A DNA stretch of 61,976 nt from Nitrospirales bacterium (GCA_029261235.1 JAJDBS010000187.1:1-61976), one strand, 5' to 3'; counted from the stretch's first letter, positions 43,150-53,382 are shown. Program-made: numbers and translations. The notes: generated by a model from the sequence alone, not told the origin.

Positions 43150-44591
43150 TCCAATCCAACCCCTTCCGCTTAACTATGTACCACAAACTCACTATTGGCA
43201 TTTATCTTTTTGGAATCTCATGGGCAGGTTGCAGCCCTGTTCCCCCAGATGGCTATCGATTAAAAGATTTGACCCAACACCATCCTCCTTCCATTCGTTC
43301 TGTTGGAAAGAATGATTCCCTTCAGACTATTTCGTTGACCGCTTTTCAAGAACAGATCAAGAAGACATCACCCCATGGCCTTGGGTCCTTAACTTCTGTC
43401 AAATGGATAATATGGGATGCTACCCACAAAGACATTTTGTTATCTGGTTACACGAATGATACATACCCCTATGGTCCACCGATCAGACTTGATAGATTTG
43501 CATCTGCGCTACGGATTCCTTCCACTGTCCAGACCGTTGCAATTTCACTAAATCCAGCAGACCTATCTTCTCCTTCAGGTCCGCAAAACGTTCTAGTAAA
43601 ACCTTCCCGTTGGAGGACAATTGCATCACCTTTTTGGGAGCCGTTAATAAAGGCCGATTATTTCGCAAAATTTTTGATACAAGGTCATCATAAGGTCCCA
43701 TTTTTTAAAAGCCAGGATGAGCGTGCCAAGAAACTAGTTAAAGATTGTGATCACTTGCTTCTTCGAGACTCTCATTCCCGAATCTATTTTTTCCCGGGAG
43801 ACACTGTGGTTAAATCCTGGAAAATCAAGGCGGGTACGATAGTTTCAAAATATAAGAATGAGGCCGCTATAAATTCATTTGCCACTATCCAGGATATTGT
43901 GACTAGCAGAAAAATCAAAGATGGGAATATTGTTTTCATAGAATCCCAGGAAATTGAAATACTTTCAGAGCGCTTAAATGGGGCGGAAGACGAATTACTT
44001 GCAGATATAGTGGCAGAGTTCACAGCCAACTTTACAGAATTACGAGGAATCTACACAGTTTTTGAGGAACTATATCAAGCCTATAATATTTGGTTGATCT
44101 CAAGAATTCTTCTAAAATTCGGATTTGATTTTCATTATTTACAGCACGAGTATCCCTTGCCATCTCATGCACTTCCCTTGAAGCTCCCAGGCCTAAAAAA
44201 AGAGATTGGTCGACGAGCTTGTTGGAATATCATTAAATATCAATCAATAGTCGTTGGATGGGTAGGGAGGGGCGGAGCTATCTTGTCATATGGTCTAAAT
44301 AAATTCGCACCAGACTTGGAGATCGATGGTGATAATCCTATCTCCAGGAAATCACAAACATTACAACCCCCTCAATTTGGAAAATATACCAGTTCCGAAA
44401 ACCCAGAAGAGCGTCTAATTTTGCAAGCTAATGAAAGGTTTCATCTCTACCAAGATGCGACTCAATATAGAGGTTCATTTAATGTTATCGGTGACATGCT
44501 TGTCCTTCGATTTGACAATGGGTGGCTAGCAACTGGACAAGTTACTGAAAACACGTTAACCGATTTCGATGGCGTTACCTGGAAAAGATAG
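43146..44591 (+). CDS. DUF1598-like lipoprotein (second paralogue)
   Basis: The 481-residue protein has a lipobox (ISWAGC) after a short signal, so it is lipid-anchored. The mature part shares with the 39200 gene a SVKWIIWDATHKDILLSGYT strand, PPIRLDRFASALR, and an EPLIKADYFAKFLIQG block, matching DUF1598. The two paralogues are otherwise diverged. The C-terminal segment (residues ~400-480) is a beta-type domain ending in TDFDGVTW. The start at 43146 overlaps the upstream stop; Met11 (43176) is an alternative. Confidence 0.65.
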   Translation: MIQSNPFRLTMYHKLTIGIYLFGISWAGCSPVPPDGYRLKDLTQHHPPSIRSVGKNDSLQTISLTAFQEQIKKTSPHGLGSLTSVKWIIWDATHKDILLSGYTNDTYPYGPPIRLDRFASALRIPSTVQTVAISLNPADLSSPSGPQNVLVKPSRWRTIASPFWEPLIKADYFAKFLIQGHHKVPFFKSQDERAKKLVKDCDHLLLRDSHSRIYFFPGDTVVKSWKIKAGTIVSKYKNEAAINSFATIQDIVTSRKIKDGNIVFIESQEIEILSERLNGAEDELLADIVAEFTANFTELRGIYTVFEELYQAYNIWLISRILLKFGFDFHYLQHEYPLPSHALPLKLPGLKKEIGRRACWNIIKYQSIVVGWVGRGGAILSYGLNKFAPDLEIDGDNPISRKSQTLQPPQFGKYTSSENPEERLILQANERFHLYQDATQYRGSFNVIGDMLVLRFDNGWLATGQVTENTLTDFDGVTWKR

Positions 44592-44868
44592 TGATGTATA
44601 TCTATAAATTAACATGGATAGGATGAAAGATTAATTTTGCCGGAAATAGCGAAATGCTTAATAAAAATTTATGTTTTTTTCCCATCCCAGATTAGAAAAT
44701 CCCAATAAAATTGACCATTCCTTATGAAAAAACATGAAGATTAAACCTTTCAATACCTTCAAAAGCACTATTTGCGATGGGACCTCCAAAACTCATAAGG
44801 CCCTATTAATTCTCCCTTTTGAATGAAAACTAACAATTGAATCGGTTAACAACATAAAACTATGCTAC

Positions 44869-45798
44869 TCATTCTTCATGACGCCTCTTAAAAAGCGGTT
44901 CTGGCTCAGCTCCACGAATTTTCGATTGCTCAAACTTTTCTAACAACGTACGACTTTCATGGGTCTGATGAATCAGATGATTCACTCGTAAGATCCGCCA
45001 TGATAGATTGGGATGAGAATATCCTGAGTCGAAAAATACTTCTGGAGTCCCGAGCACATCAGACCCAAAAAAGTCTAACGAACGCCGGGCTTGAAGATTC
45101 CAACTGAGTTTGGTGAGTTCCGCGGCGAGAAACGTCGCTTCCAGTGATGTGGCCGATGCCGCTTGAGAACCATGGACCGCTTGCTGGATGATGGCTGCGG
45201 CAAATTCATCCGCCAGCTTCTCGTGTTGCTTGGCTATACTCGGTTCAATATTCAATTGCATTAGTTTCCCTTCCACAAAGTCCGTCGCATGATGCCCATG
45301 CTGTAAATGGCCGAGTTCATGCAGAAACATAAAGGCCAGGAGATACGCTGGATCTAACTCCAACCTCCCAGAACCTGTCGAGTTGGCCGCAATCCACTGT
45401 TTCAATATGGGCATCTGCACAAAGACACAGGTGCAATCACGTGGAACGCCCACAGCATTTCCCGCTGATCGCCTTTCCCCTTTCACGAGATAGACTAGGG
45501 CCGCTCGTCCTTCTTGTTGATTGTGCTTGGGAACCCACGAGGCACGGAGCATAAACTGACTCTCTCCAACTGCAAGAATATTGGCGTACTTGATCGCTGC
45601 CTCAACAAGATCTTGCCCTACAACTTCTTCTGAGAGTCCACGGGCCGTGACAGGATTCGTTGAGATACTCGACCTGCCCCACTGGTTCTCTTCTGAGAGT
45701 GCCGTACCGCTCACAACCATTCCAAAGAAAATTAAAAGAACAATTGGCGTCATGATAATGGGCATGAATGAATGTTTTCCTAGAACCACAATAACCAC
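44869..45798 (-). CDS. Secreted zincin metalloprotease-like protein (HELGH)
   Basis: This 309-residue protein has an N-terminal membrane/signal segment, for which Met12 would be a better start. It has the zinc motif FMFLHELGHLQHGHH with H160, E161, H164, and a downstream EKLADEFAAAI that supplies the third ligand Glu (M48-like ExxxD). It is probably exported to the periplasm or outside. It lies on the minus strand next to a second zincin gene and the PLC-like gene, forming a three-gene group convergent with the plus-strand row. Confidence 0.7.
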   Translation of the reverse strand: MVIVVLGKHSFMPIIMTPIVLLIFFGMVVSGTALSEENQWGRSSISTNPVTARGLSEEVVGQDLVEAAIKYANILAVGESQFMLRASWVPKHNQQEGRAALVYLVKGERRSAGNAVGVPRDCTCVFVQMPILKQWIAANSTGSGRLELDPAYLLAFMFLHELGHLQHGHHATDFVEGKLMQLNIEPSIAKQHEKLADEFAAAIIQQAVHGSQAASATSLEATFLAAELTKLSWNLQARRSLDFFGSDVLGTPEVFFDSGYSHPNLSWRILRVNHLIHQTHESRTLLEKFEQSKIRGAEPEPLFKRRHEE

Positions 45799-45935
45799 TC
45801 ACAAAATATTAAGTACTGCTAGATTGTCCATGGCTTTCTTCACTACCCTTCTGGTCTATTTTCAAGTGAGCGACAAAAAGGAATCGCATTCCTTCCGACC
45901 ACACACCTCAACCATGAAGGATTGACGAAAGGGGT

Positions 45936-47096
45936 CTATTGGGCGGGTTGTGAACAGGATAGTGATTGGTCACTCGCATTCACGATAGAGCAAATGTCAC
46001 GGTGCAGCGTGTCGAAGTACACACCCGTTTCACGATAGATGTGCGTGAAAATGGGACTCACGGATTGCTGCAGCTCCGCGAAGGCTGGAAATACTGTTCG
46101 TTCCGATGAGCCGGGTAAGGATTGGGCCAGAGGCTCCAAGGCTTCCGCAATCTTTCGCAACCGTTGCTCAGGGGCAGGATGAGTCGACTGTCTCGCTGGA
46201 TACGCCACCTCTCCTTTCGTTTGAGTCGCCACATCACAGACAAACTGCTGGGCCGCCTGTTTGATTTTCTCAGGTGGGGTGGGAAAGGATTCAGGGGAAA
46301 AAGCCTTATGAAAGGGGTCATCCGGAAGGATCCGACTTTGGTTCTGTTCCCATTCATGGGCAGCCAAGCGAATACGATCAATATTCCAATACATGGCGCC
46401 TCTGGCGGTAAAGGCTGGCTCTTGATAGATCGGGGTATGTAAACTTTGCTTCAACACGTCAAGGGCCCACGCATCGGCCTCTTCTTCCTTATCAATTAGG
46501 ACGGGATCGCAAGCACGCCGAAGGTTTTTCAACTTGTTCCCCTTCGAGCCTGAAAGAGACAGATGATGAATTTTCCCGATGAATTCTCCTTGACGCCCCT
46601 GAGCCAGATGAGCCAATTCATGGGCCAATACATATAACAAGGTGGGATTAGCTGGGCCACCCTCACTGGTTGATTCTGAGAAAATCTTGATGGCCGTGGA
46701 AGAGCATCGAATTTCATGGCCTTGACTAGCGAGCACCACGCATCCTCCACGCACACTCATCGCGTCTTGGGATCCTAGCTCTTGGGAGTCTTGACTACTT
46801 TTTAGACATCCAGCCTCATCAACTTGATCAACCATGGCATCTTTCACAATCACAATGGCCAGAGACTCAGAAGTAGGTGCATGGGATGGATTTATGACGA
46901 CCTTGTCTATCGGCAAGGGTTTCCCAAAAATTTTATAACCTCTGATGGCAACCTTGGCCGCCTGTTCCACGGCTCCAGCATTGGCATGATCTATCCGGCA
47001 AGACGGTACCGTTGATGATTCGGCAGGTATCACACTCAAAAAGAGGAAGAGCGGGAATATGGTGATAAACCAAAGAGCGTGAGCATTACCTAACAC
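45936..47096 (-). CDS. Secreted zincin metalloprotease-like protein (HELAH)
   Basis: This 386-residue protein has a signal peptide (hydrophobic core residues 8-25, cleavage near AES|S). The active-site motif is LLYVLAHELAHLAQG with H159, E160, H163, and DKEEEADAW gives the third ligand Glu and the M48-like Asp. The C-terminal half is helical and contains several Cys that may form disulfides. It shares the motif architecture but little sequence with the neighbouring 309-residue protease, so these may be an old duplication. It starts 2 bp after the Het-C-like gene stop. Confidence 0.7.
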   Translation of the reverse strand: MLGNAHALWFITIFPLFLFLSVIPAESSTVPSCRIDHANAGAVEQAAKVAIRGYKIFGKPLPIDKVVINPSHAPTSESLAIVIVKDAMVDQVDEAGCLKSSQDSQELGSQDAMSVRGGCVVLASQGHEIRCSSTAIKIFSESTSEGGPANPTLLYVLAHELAHLAQGRQGEFIGKIHHLSLSGSKGNKLKNLRRACDPVLIDKEEEADAWALDVLKQSLHTPIYQEPAFTARGAMYWNIDRIRLAAHEWEQNQSRILPDDPFHKAFSPESFPTPPEKIKQAAQQFVCDVATQTKGEVAYPARQSTHPAPEQRLRKIAEALEPLAQSLPGSSERTVFPAFAELQQSVSPIFTHIYRETGVYFDTLHRDICSIVNASDQSLSCSQPAQ

Positions 47097-47098
47097 TT

Positions 47099-47956
47099 CT
47101 ATAGACCTCGTCGATCAATCAGCATTTCGAATCCTACATAAGGCCCATTGGTCTTCTCCAGTAAGGGCCATTGTTGAAATGCGGCTTCGAGAAGATTTTT
47201 GGAGGCCTCTCTGGCAAGAAAGAGAGCAATCCGATGCTGACTGAGATTTTCGAGATGAGGAATTCGTACTTTTCCTGAGTCGGTTTTCCCCGAATCCTTT
47301 GCAAGTTCACCGTGGGTCAGCGTGTCTGCTGGACACTTTTGAGGAAATCCCCAAAACACATACCCGGAAATCAGTCCACGCTGTTGCAGCTCTTCAATGT
47401 GCTCTTGGCCATGTGATGTCCAGGGTCGAAGAACCGGCAAATCTGTCACGTTTTGAACTCTACCCACATTCATCTCAACATAGTTGGTATGGGCGTAAAA
47501 ATCTTGCACTGCATGCAGGATCTGTCCTAACGCCAAAAAAGCCCTTTCAACCCGATCTTCAACGTCCTGTTTATCATCAAGCTGCGCTCCTTGAACTTCT
47601 GCATTCACCTCAGACCACAATGCGTTGATATAGCCAAATGACCCATCAAAGTCACAGTTATCGAAATGAGCCTTCGACTCGAATTGATGTACGGTATCTT
47701 GCCAATACATCGCACTTCGTAGTTGCTTCACATACGGGCTTTTGAGGATCGCCGCATTGGCTTCTTCATGGCTGGGAAAGTCAAAGGGCTCCCCACAATT
47801 CACGCAAATGGCCTGAGCATTTTCGTAATCAAACTCTGGAATCGTTTTAGGCGGTGGTAAGGGCTTGGGCAGATCCTGAGCAAAGGAACATGACATCCAG
47901 AATATTGTCGTTAATAAGGCCAAAAGGACAATTCGGTTATTAGTTGTATTTAGCAT
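47099..47956 (-). CDS. Secreted Het-C / zinc phospholipase C-like protein
   Basis: This 285-residue protein has a signal peptide ending near SFAQ|DL. KAHFDNCDFDGSF (residues 95-107) and ILHAVQDFYAHTNYVEM (146-162) are the two metal-binding blocks of the Het-C/zinc-PLC group. Fungal Het-C acts in cell death, and zinc PLC cleaves phospholipids. A lipase activity in the envelope or on other cells is possible. A CVNCGEP knuckle occurs near residue 51. It is the first gene of a minus-strand trio with the two proteases. Confidence 0.6.
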   Translation of the reverse strand: MLNTTNNRIVLLALLTTIFWMSCSFAQDLPKPLPPPKTIPEFDYENAQAICVNCGEPFDFPSHEEANAAILKSPYVKQLRSAMYWQDTVHQFESKAHFDNCDFDGSFGYINALWSEVNAEVQGAQLDDKQDVEDRVERAFLALGQILHAVQDFYAHTNYVEMNVGRVQNVTDLPVLRPWTSHGQEHIEELQQRGLISGYVFWGFPQKCPADTLTHGELAKDSGKTDSGKVRIPHLENLSQHRIALFLAREASKNLLEAAFQQWPLLEKTNGPYVGFEMLIDRRGL

Positions 47957-48418
47957 ACGTTACGCTCTGAGGCTTCCCCCATATCTCAATTACCATTTAC
48001 CTTGCCAAATCCTCTGCTTCCTTCTGGCAAATGAACAATAGAAGAAATACTGAAATAAATCTAGAGAATTATTTTGTGATCTAAATTACAAAAAAAACAC
48101 TTGATTTATTTCAAAATTTCTACAATGATCTCATCTCTAGAATGAAAATTACACCTCTTTCATTTCGAGCTCTTCCGCATATCTAATCTGAGAGCGATTC
48201 TATGAGGAGGAATAAAAAAATAGTTAAGGATTGGCTCTCTCCCCGGAAAATTCTGTTATTCATCGAATTCAATGAAAATTCGCCCTAGTTTGTTACCATT
48301 CATAATCATGAAAATAATTATTTCGATTAAATATCCCACTGCATATGGCAAATATTTTTTTGCCACTTCCTAATTTTCAAAATGAATTTCCCAGAAAATC
48401 AGAAAAGGAGAATAAAGT
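47957..48418. other. A+T-rich intergenic region, divergent promoters likely
   Basis: About 460 bp between the minus-strand Het-C-like gene and the plus-strand lipoprotein gene. It is very A+T-rich and probably holds promoters for both directions. No defined -10/-35 pair, repeat or small gene is convincing. A strong AAAAGGAG appears only right before the next gene. Confidence 0.4.
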
Positions 48419-49078
48419 ATGCTCCCAATTAAACAAAAATTACTTGATTGGTTTAGGACTATCCTGCTCCTTGGATTTTTGGGAATAACCCAAGCTGGAT
48501 GTGACCCAACGACTCTTATCGGAAGCATTGTGGGAACAACGATTTTCACCGGTCTTTCACCGAGCAATGAGCTTCATCAAGTATACTATCTTGGTGTGTT
48601 TGATCCGCATGAGCAAATCCCACCGACGGTCTATCGAGTGCGAGTACGCGGGCAGGCCAGTGCCATCAGTCTAATGAAGTTCGGTTCTGGGTGGGTACCT
48701 GCAGATCTGATTGATTCATTGGGGACCACAGTCAAAGCGAACGATGGTGGCGGGTTTTCAGTGACGAAAACGGATCAGGGAGAGTTCCCGTCATTACCGA
48801 CGGGAAGAAAACTCATGATGTTTGGTCCTGAAGGATTTCGAGAGGCCCCTAAGAACCACCGGTTAGTGATTATCATGGGATCAGATCCAAGTGCGTATTT
48901 TGAAGCCATTGACACCGCACTAGGTCAGGTCTCTCAGGCCCAAGCTGAGCAACGTACGAATGTCCTCACACGTGAGATGTTTGAAGCTCTGACTATGGTC
49001 AAAAACGAGCGAGAAAATCTTGATGAACTCGAGCGAGATATCGCCGTCGACCTCCCACAAGAAAAGGAGGCAAATTGA
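48419..49078 (+). CDS. Lipoprotein, unknown function, partner of the giant coiled-coil lipoprotein
   Basis: The 219-residue protein has an AAAAGGAG site before the ATG, then a lipoprotein signal with lipobox ITQAGC. The mature part has a beta-rich middle (VYRVRVRGQASAISLMKFGSG) and a C-terminal helix rich in charged residues (QAEQRTNVLTREMFEAL). Its stop overlaps the next gene's ATG by one base (TGATG), so both products are likely made in fixed ratio and may bind each other. Confidence 0.6.
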   Translation: MLPIKQKLLDWFRTILLLGFLGITQAGCDPTTLIGSIVGTTIFTGLSPSNELHQVYYLGVFDPHEQIPPTVYRVRVRGQASAISLMKFGSGWVPADLIDSLGTTVKANDGGGFSVTKTDQGEFPSLPTGRKLMMFGPEGFREAPKNHRLVIIMGSDPSAYFEAIDTALGQVSQAQAEQRTNVLTREMFEALTMVKNERENLDELERDIAVDLPQEKEAN

Positions 49079-52000
49079 TGGCTGCAGCATTTAAACAGTT
49101 TAAGCCAATGTGCCTGTTGGTATTGATCCTTCTAACTACAGGATGTGCGGCACTGACAATCGACGTAGATGTCTACAAGGGACCCTTAGCAAATCATGAA
49201 GAGGTTCAACTAGAGCAAATGGCAGTAATGGCAGTTGCGGCAAAACCGTTGCTTGAGGAATTGTGCATTCGGCTTGAGGAGGCGGCTTCTCTCAACAATA
49301 AGGAGAAAAGAGAAGCGCGAGAGCGCTGCAAACCCAGTTCGGAGATTTATGACTTCGACGAAAAGGTTCAGCGAAGTAACGAGCATTTCCAATCTACTGG
49401 TGGGGAACGGATAAAAGCTATCTTATCACTGTATGAGGATCAATCTCTGAAAGAATTAGCCGAGCTCATAATTCCTCTTAAAAAGAATTTGCGAGCCTAT
49501 GTCTCTAATTTTCCTGTCATTCGCCCTCAGGATGAAGCACACTTTCTAGAATATGAAAAGGTTTGGGAGAAAATTGAAGCCGGTATGGGTGTTGAATTTA
49601 ATAAAGGGCACCCTCTGATGAAGTCAAATTCGCCTATCATAGGTCAACAAGAAGAATTTAAACTTGACCTAGAAAAACTAAAAGATGCCTATAAAGGGTT
49701 TATTCAAGGGAATGTCCGTCTATCATTCGATGGAAAACTCGGGCGAGACCAGGATAAGATCTACAAGGCCCACTGGTCTCTGTATGAAAACCATCACGCT
49801 CAGATTCCTGCGGGAGATGTGATTAAGTATTTCCGCTACAATTTACAAGTCCCCACAGAATCTGGATTCCTATTTCCATATTTCAAAGATCTTTCCGTGC
49901 CCCTTGAGGATCGAGATTCCCAAACAAGCGCGAACTCGGAATACAGGGCGCTCCCCTCCTATGCGAAAATCCATGCAGAGTTACTTTTTCAAAATGGCCA
50001 AGGGGAAGCCAAAATACTTTTCCTCGATCAGATAAATAAGATAAGTCATACCTTCTTAAAGGCTCGAGAAAGGCTTAATGAATTACTTCACCTTTCCTTA
50101 GAAATCATTAAGCGCACAGACGCTAGTAAAAGTGGTTCATATACGTCTGTCGCCAAAATTCGTGAGGCCGCAGCACGTTTTGCTGCCCAGCTCATCAACC
50201 CAAGCTATCTGTATTGCGCATTAGAAAATGAAGAAGGGAGAAAAGAGGTGGTGAAGACTCTCCGGAGGCGGGTAAAGGATTCTTTTTCAATATGGCGACC
50301 TACAGGCAACTATAGAAAATTTTTAGAATTTGAGTACACTCCACCAGAAGAATGGGTGCTAAGCTTCCTGAGAAATTTACTGGTAAAAGAACAATTAAGT
50401 GACCATATGTTGAAAGTCCATGAGGATTATAAATACACCTATGCCTATACCAACGAAGCGAGGGGGACTAAGTGTGAGACTCAAGAAAGATATAAGTATA
50501 GGCCTCATAGAGAGTTCGGACTCACTACTGGCCCAGTAGCCCTCCCTCCAACCTCCCACATAGAGAAACTGGGAAACACTGTGACAAACAAGTTGAAAGC
50601 CTTAGGGGGATTGGAGCGAGGAAGGTTGTCGGTAGGTTTAAATACCTTAATCGAGGAATTTTTGGAAAAACGGATCAATCATCTAGGTGGCCCAGAAAGC
50701 AAGGATCAAAAACAGCTTATTGATGCACTGGTAAGGTTCGCCCAAAAAGTCCTCTCCCTGTCCAATCAAAAGACTCTTTTGACGAAGAAAAACTCTTATC
50801 CAGACAACATTTACAAACCCGAAGAAGGATCTTTGGACGAAGAAACACTGGTTCTCCAATCGATAGGGAATTCGATATTAGTGCAAGCGAATGAATTGCG
50901 TGAACGGTCATCACATAAGGATGACTTAGAAAAATCAGGTCCTCATGAACGGCATGCTGTCAAATTGATTTATTCCTCAGATCCTCAAATAGTCTTGGAC
51001 GATTTAATTTCAGCGATAGAAGGAAAAACGAATGTCCATCAAGTAGATGACAATACATATCAGAAAGAGATAACAAAACTAATAAATAAAATATCTGGCC
51101 TTGAGGCGAAACTTGCACCATTAAAAGGGCAACTGGAAACCAAAAATACGTTGAGCGAAGAAAAGAAGATTGACCATGAAAAAGCAAAGTTAGCCTTATC
51201 CTATCAGAAGCTTGCGAATCAATTAGTAAGCTGTTCTAGTTGCCCTAGTTCATTTGATGGTCAAAATCTTTCTATTTCAGGAACCAAACCAGAATCTCTG
51301 GCTGAGTTTCAGGAAAAGCTGAAAAGGTTTGTTGAACTAGCCAATCCTTTCTCTGATCAACCAGGTGTAAAACTAAAGAACAAAATTATAATCCTCTTTA
51401 ATTCATTGATCGCTGACCATCAAGACCAAGACAGTAAAGAAGGAAGAAAGATCCTTAGTGCTGTAAAGACAAGCTTTTGGGACATTAGCCCAGTCAATAT
51501 TACAAAACTACCTAGAACAGAGGCATTTGGCCAACTAAAGGATGAACTTGCTTCCCTGGTTAATGCCGATACTGCTGCGGTTGTTGCGGCTGGTGAAGAA
51601 TTTGACGAAGTTCAGGCTGAAATCAACAAACTAGACCAACAAGTCGAGAAGTTGCATGCCAAATTACAAGCTAAAAAGGAAAAGAAAAAACAAGGAGAGT
51701 ACAATAGAAAATTAGCTACGGAGATTATTCTCACTCGCGATGCGATAAATGCTAAAAAAAAGAATGTGCTAGATGCGATTGGAAAGAAAATCTCAAATGA
51801 ACCTAAATCCTATTCACCTGGTCCACGTGACACAATCAAGGAGCTACTTACTGTTTTTGAAAAAGAATTAAAAAATTCAGTTGAAGCTGATGATGGGAAA
51901 AAAGCCGAGTGGATAAGTGCTATAAAGCATGTCAAATTACATCCCATTCCTTTTTTCCCATTGGGTACAAGTGAACCCCAGGAAACTTCAAAACAGGTGC

Positions 52001-53382
52001 TTGATGATGTGATTGCAAGTCTCCGCCAAAAGCATATTAAAGCAGTTGGCGAGTCTGGACCTGATACCGAACCTGCTAAACGTATTGCCGCTGCGCTAAA
52101 GACGGCTCTGAATTACCGCTCCAACATGATCTACATTCGTCCCTCAAGTATGTATTTGCGTAGTAGTTATCCAGCGACTTCGTTGCAAGACGATCCGGGG
52201 TTGACGAGAAAGAATATGCTTCAGGAGCAAGCACTAAGAAGTCTTCCGATTCTGGGCGGCGCCTTTGATTGTCTTTATGGAAATTGTCCTTGGGGGGCTG
52301 ATAAGAATAAGAGAAAAATCGTTTCGGAAATCGATAAGCAGTTTTGGCAAAATATTAATCAAGTCAAAGTGACGGGTGGCGGCATTACGAATTATGTGAT
52401 TGCCAAAGACGATATAGGAAACTGGTATGTCAAAGAAGTGGCAACCGATCCTGAGCCAATCATCAAATCCGCGAGGAATTTGGCCTTGTATGGACTAGGC
52501 TCAGGGCTGAACACGAATCTGGTAGGTCGTGTCCAGGAGCAGAGTCAGAATGAATCGCCCACCCAGGTTGGAGCGCAAAACGCGGCCTCTCAAACAACGC
52601 CGTTAGAACGGTTGTTCTCTAAGTATGAAATAGAATATCAGAGCCGAACCAAAAATGATTTCGAGGAATTGAAAACAGCCGTTTCCAGTAATGCCAAGAG
52701 TTTGCCAGATCAAATCAAGAAAGCTTGGGCCAGCAATAAATCCCTTTCTGATGACCACGATAGTCAACTAGGAGACGCATTGGAGGCTGCACAAGGAAAT
52801 TTCGAGTCGTCTCGAAAAGAAATGAATAATAACACTGAGACAGAGGCAAGCTTAGCCAAGCGGCCGGCCAAAATTACGAGAGGTCTTCAAGGCATTCGCC
52901 GTTTTCATAATCAGTTGATTGGGTTGATTAAAGGAATGGGTATTCCGACTCCAAAAGTTGCTGAATTGACTGTGGCCCAAGCTGCAAAAGCTCAAGCTGA
53001 TCAGGAGTTAGGCAATGCTCAACAAACGGTTGAGGAGGCGGAGAAAAGTAAGGAAGCGGTCGAAAAGAGGCTTACAGCCTTACGAGATGTGAACGGGCCC
53101 GAAAAAACGGTAGCAGAACAGGATATGGAAAAAGCCAAGGATGATCTGGAGAAAGCCAGTAATCTTGTTAGTGAGAAAAAGAGAGTCGCAGAAGAAAAGG
53201 CCTTAATGGCCGCCGCGAAGCAAAAGGAAGTGGAAATCGCGAACGCGAATGAAGATGCTGCCATAAAAACCGTAACTTCCACCGTCAAAGCAGTTTTGGA
53301 AAGGGTTGTGGCCAGCCGAAAAGAAGGTAATAAGGCATTTGAGACTTCAATTACCTTTCTTGGGGATGCCACCAGGGAATGA
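49078..53382 (+). CDS. Giant coiled-coil lipoprotein, ~1430 residues
   Basis: I take the ATG at 49078, which overlaps the upstream stop, over the TTG one codon earlier. It has a lipobox LLTTGCAAL, so it is lipid-anchored after export. The mature protein is mostly long helices with heptad-like charged stretches (KLDQQVEKLHAKLQAKKEKKK; AEKSKEAVEKRLTAL). It has no recognised enzymatic domain. A Gly/aromatic-containing region lies around residues 1010-1130. The last ~100 residues are an uninterrupted coiled coil. It could be a surface fibre, contact or scaffold protein. It is the largest gene in the window and may be the structural core of this island. Confidence 0.65.
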   Translation: MAAAFKQFKPMCLLVLILLTTGCAALTIDVDVYKGPLANHEEVQLEQMAVMAVAAKPLLEELCIRLEEAASLNNKEKREARERCKPSSEIYDFDEKVQRSNEHFQSTGGERIKAILSLYEDQSLKELAELIIPLKKNLRAYVSNFPVIRPQDEAHFLEYEKVWEKIEAGMGVEFNKGHPLMKSNSPIIGQQEEFKLDLEKLKDAYKGFIQGNVRLSFDGKLGRDQDKIYKAHWSLYENHHAQIPAGDVIKYFRYNLQVPTESGFLFPYFKDLSVPLEDRDSQTSANSEYRALPSYAKIHAELLFQNGQGEAKILFLDQINKISHTFLKARERLNELLHLSLEIIKRTDASKSGSYTSVAKIREAAARFAAQLINPSYLYCALENEEGRKEVVKTLRRRVKDSFSIWRPTGNYRKFLEFEYTPPEEWVLSFLRNLLVKEQLSDHMLKVHEDYKYTYAYTNEARGTKCETQERYKYRPHREFGLTTGPVALPPTSHIEKLGNTVTNKLKALGGLERGRLSVGLNTLIEEFLEKRINHLGGPESKDQKQLIDALVRFAQKVLSLSNQKTLLTKKNSYPDNIYKPEEGSLDEETLVLQSIGNSILVQANELRERSSHKDDLEKSGPHERHAVKLIYSSDPQIVLDDLISAIEGKTNVHQVDDNTYQKEITKLINKISGLEAKLAPLKGQLETKNTLSEEKKIDHEKAKLALSYQKLANQLVSCSSCPSSFDGQNLSISGTKPESLAEFQEKLKRFVELANPFSDQPGVKLKNKIIILFNSLIADHQDQDSKEGRKILSAVKTSFWDISPVNITKLPRTEAFGQLKDELASLVNADTAAVVAAGEEFDEVQAEINKLDQQVEKLHAKLQAKKEKKKQGEYNRKLATEIILTRDAINAKKKNVLDAIGKKISNEPKSYSPGPRDTIKELLTVFEKELKNSVEADDGKKAEWISAIKHVKLHPIPFFPLGTSEPQETSKQVLDDVIASLRQKHIKAVGESGPDTEPAKRIAAALKTALNYRSNMIYIRPSSMYLRSSYPATSLQDDPGLTRKNMLQEQALRSLPILGGAFDCLYGNCPWGADKNKRKIVSEIDKQFWQNINQVKVTGGGITNYVIAKDDIGNWYVKEVATDPEPIIKSARNLALYGLGSGLNTNLVGRVQEQSQNESPTQVGAQNAASQTTPLERLFSKYEIEYQSRTKNDFEELKTAVSSNAKSLPDQIKKAWASNKSLSDDHDSQLGDALEAAQGNFESSRKEMNNNTETEASLAKRPAKITRGLQGIRRFHNQLIGLIKGMGIPTPKVAELTVAQAAKAQADQELGNAQQTVEEAEKSKEAVEKRLTALRDVNGPEKTVAEQDMEKAKDDLEKASNLVSEKKRVAEEKALMAAAKQKEVEIANANEDAAIKTVTSTVKAVLERVVASRKEGNKAFETSITFLGDATRE

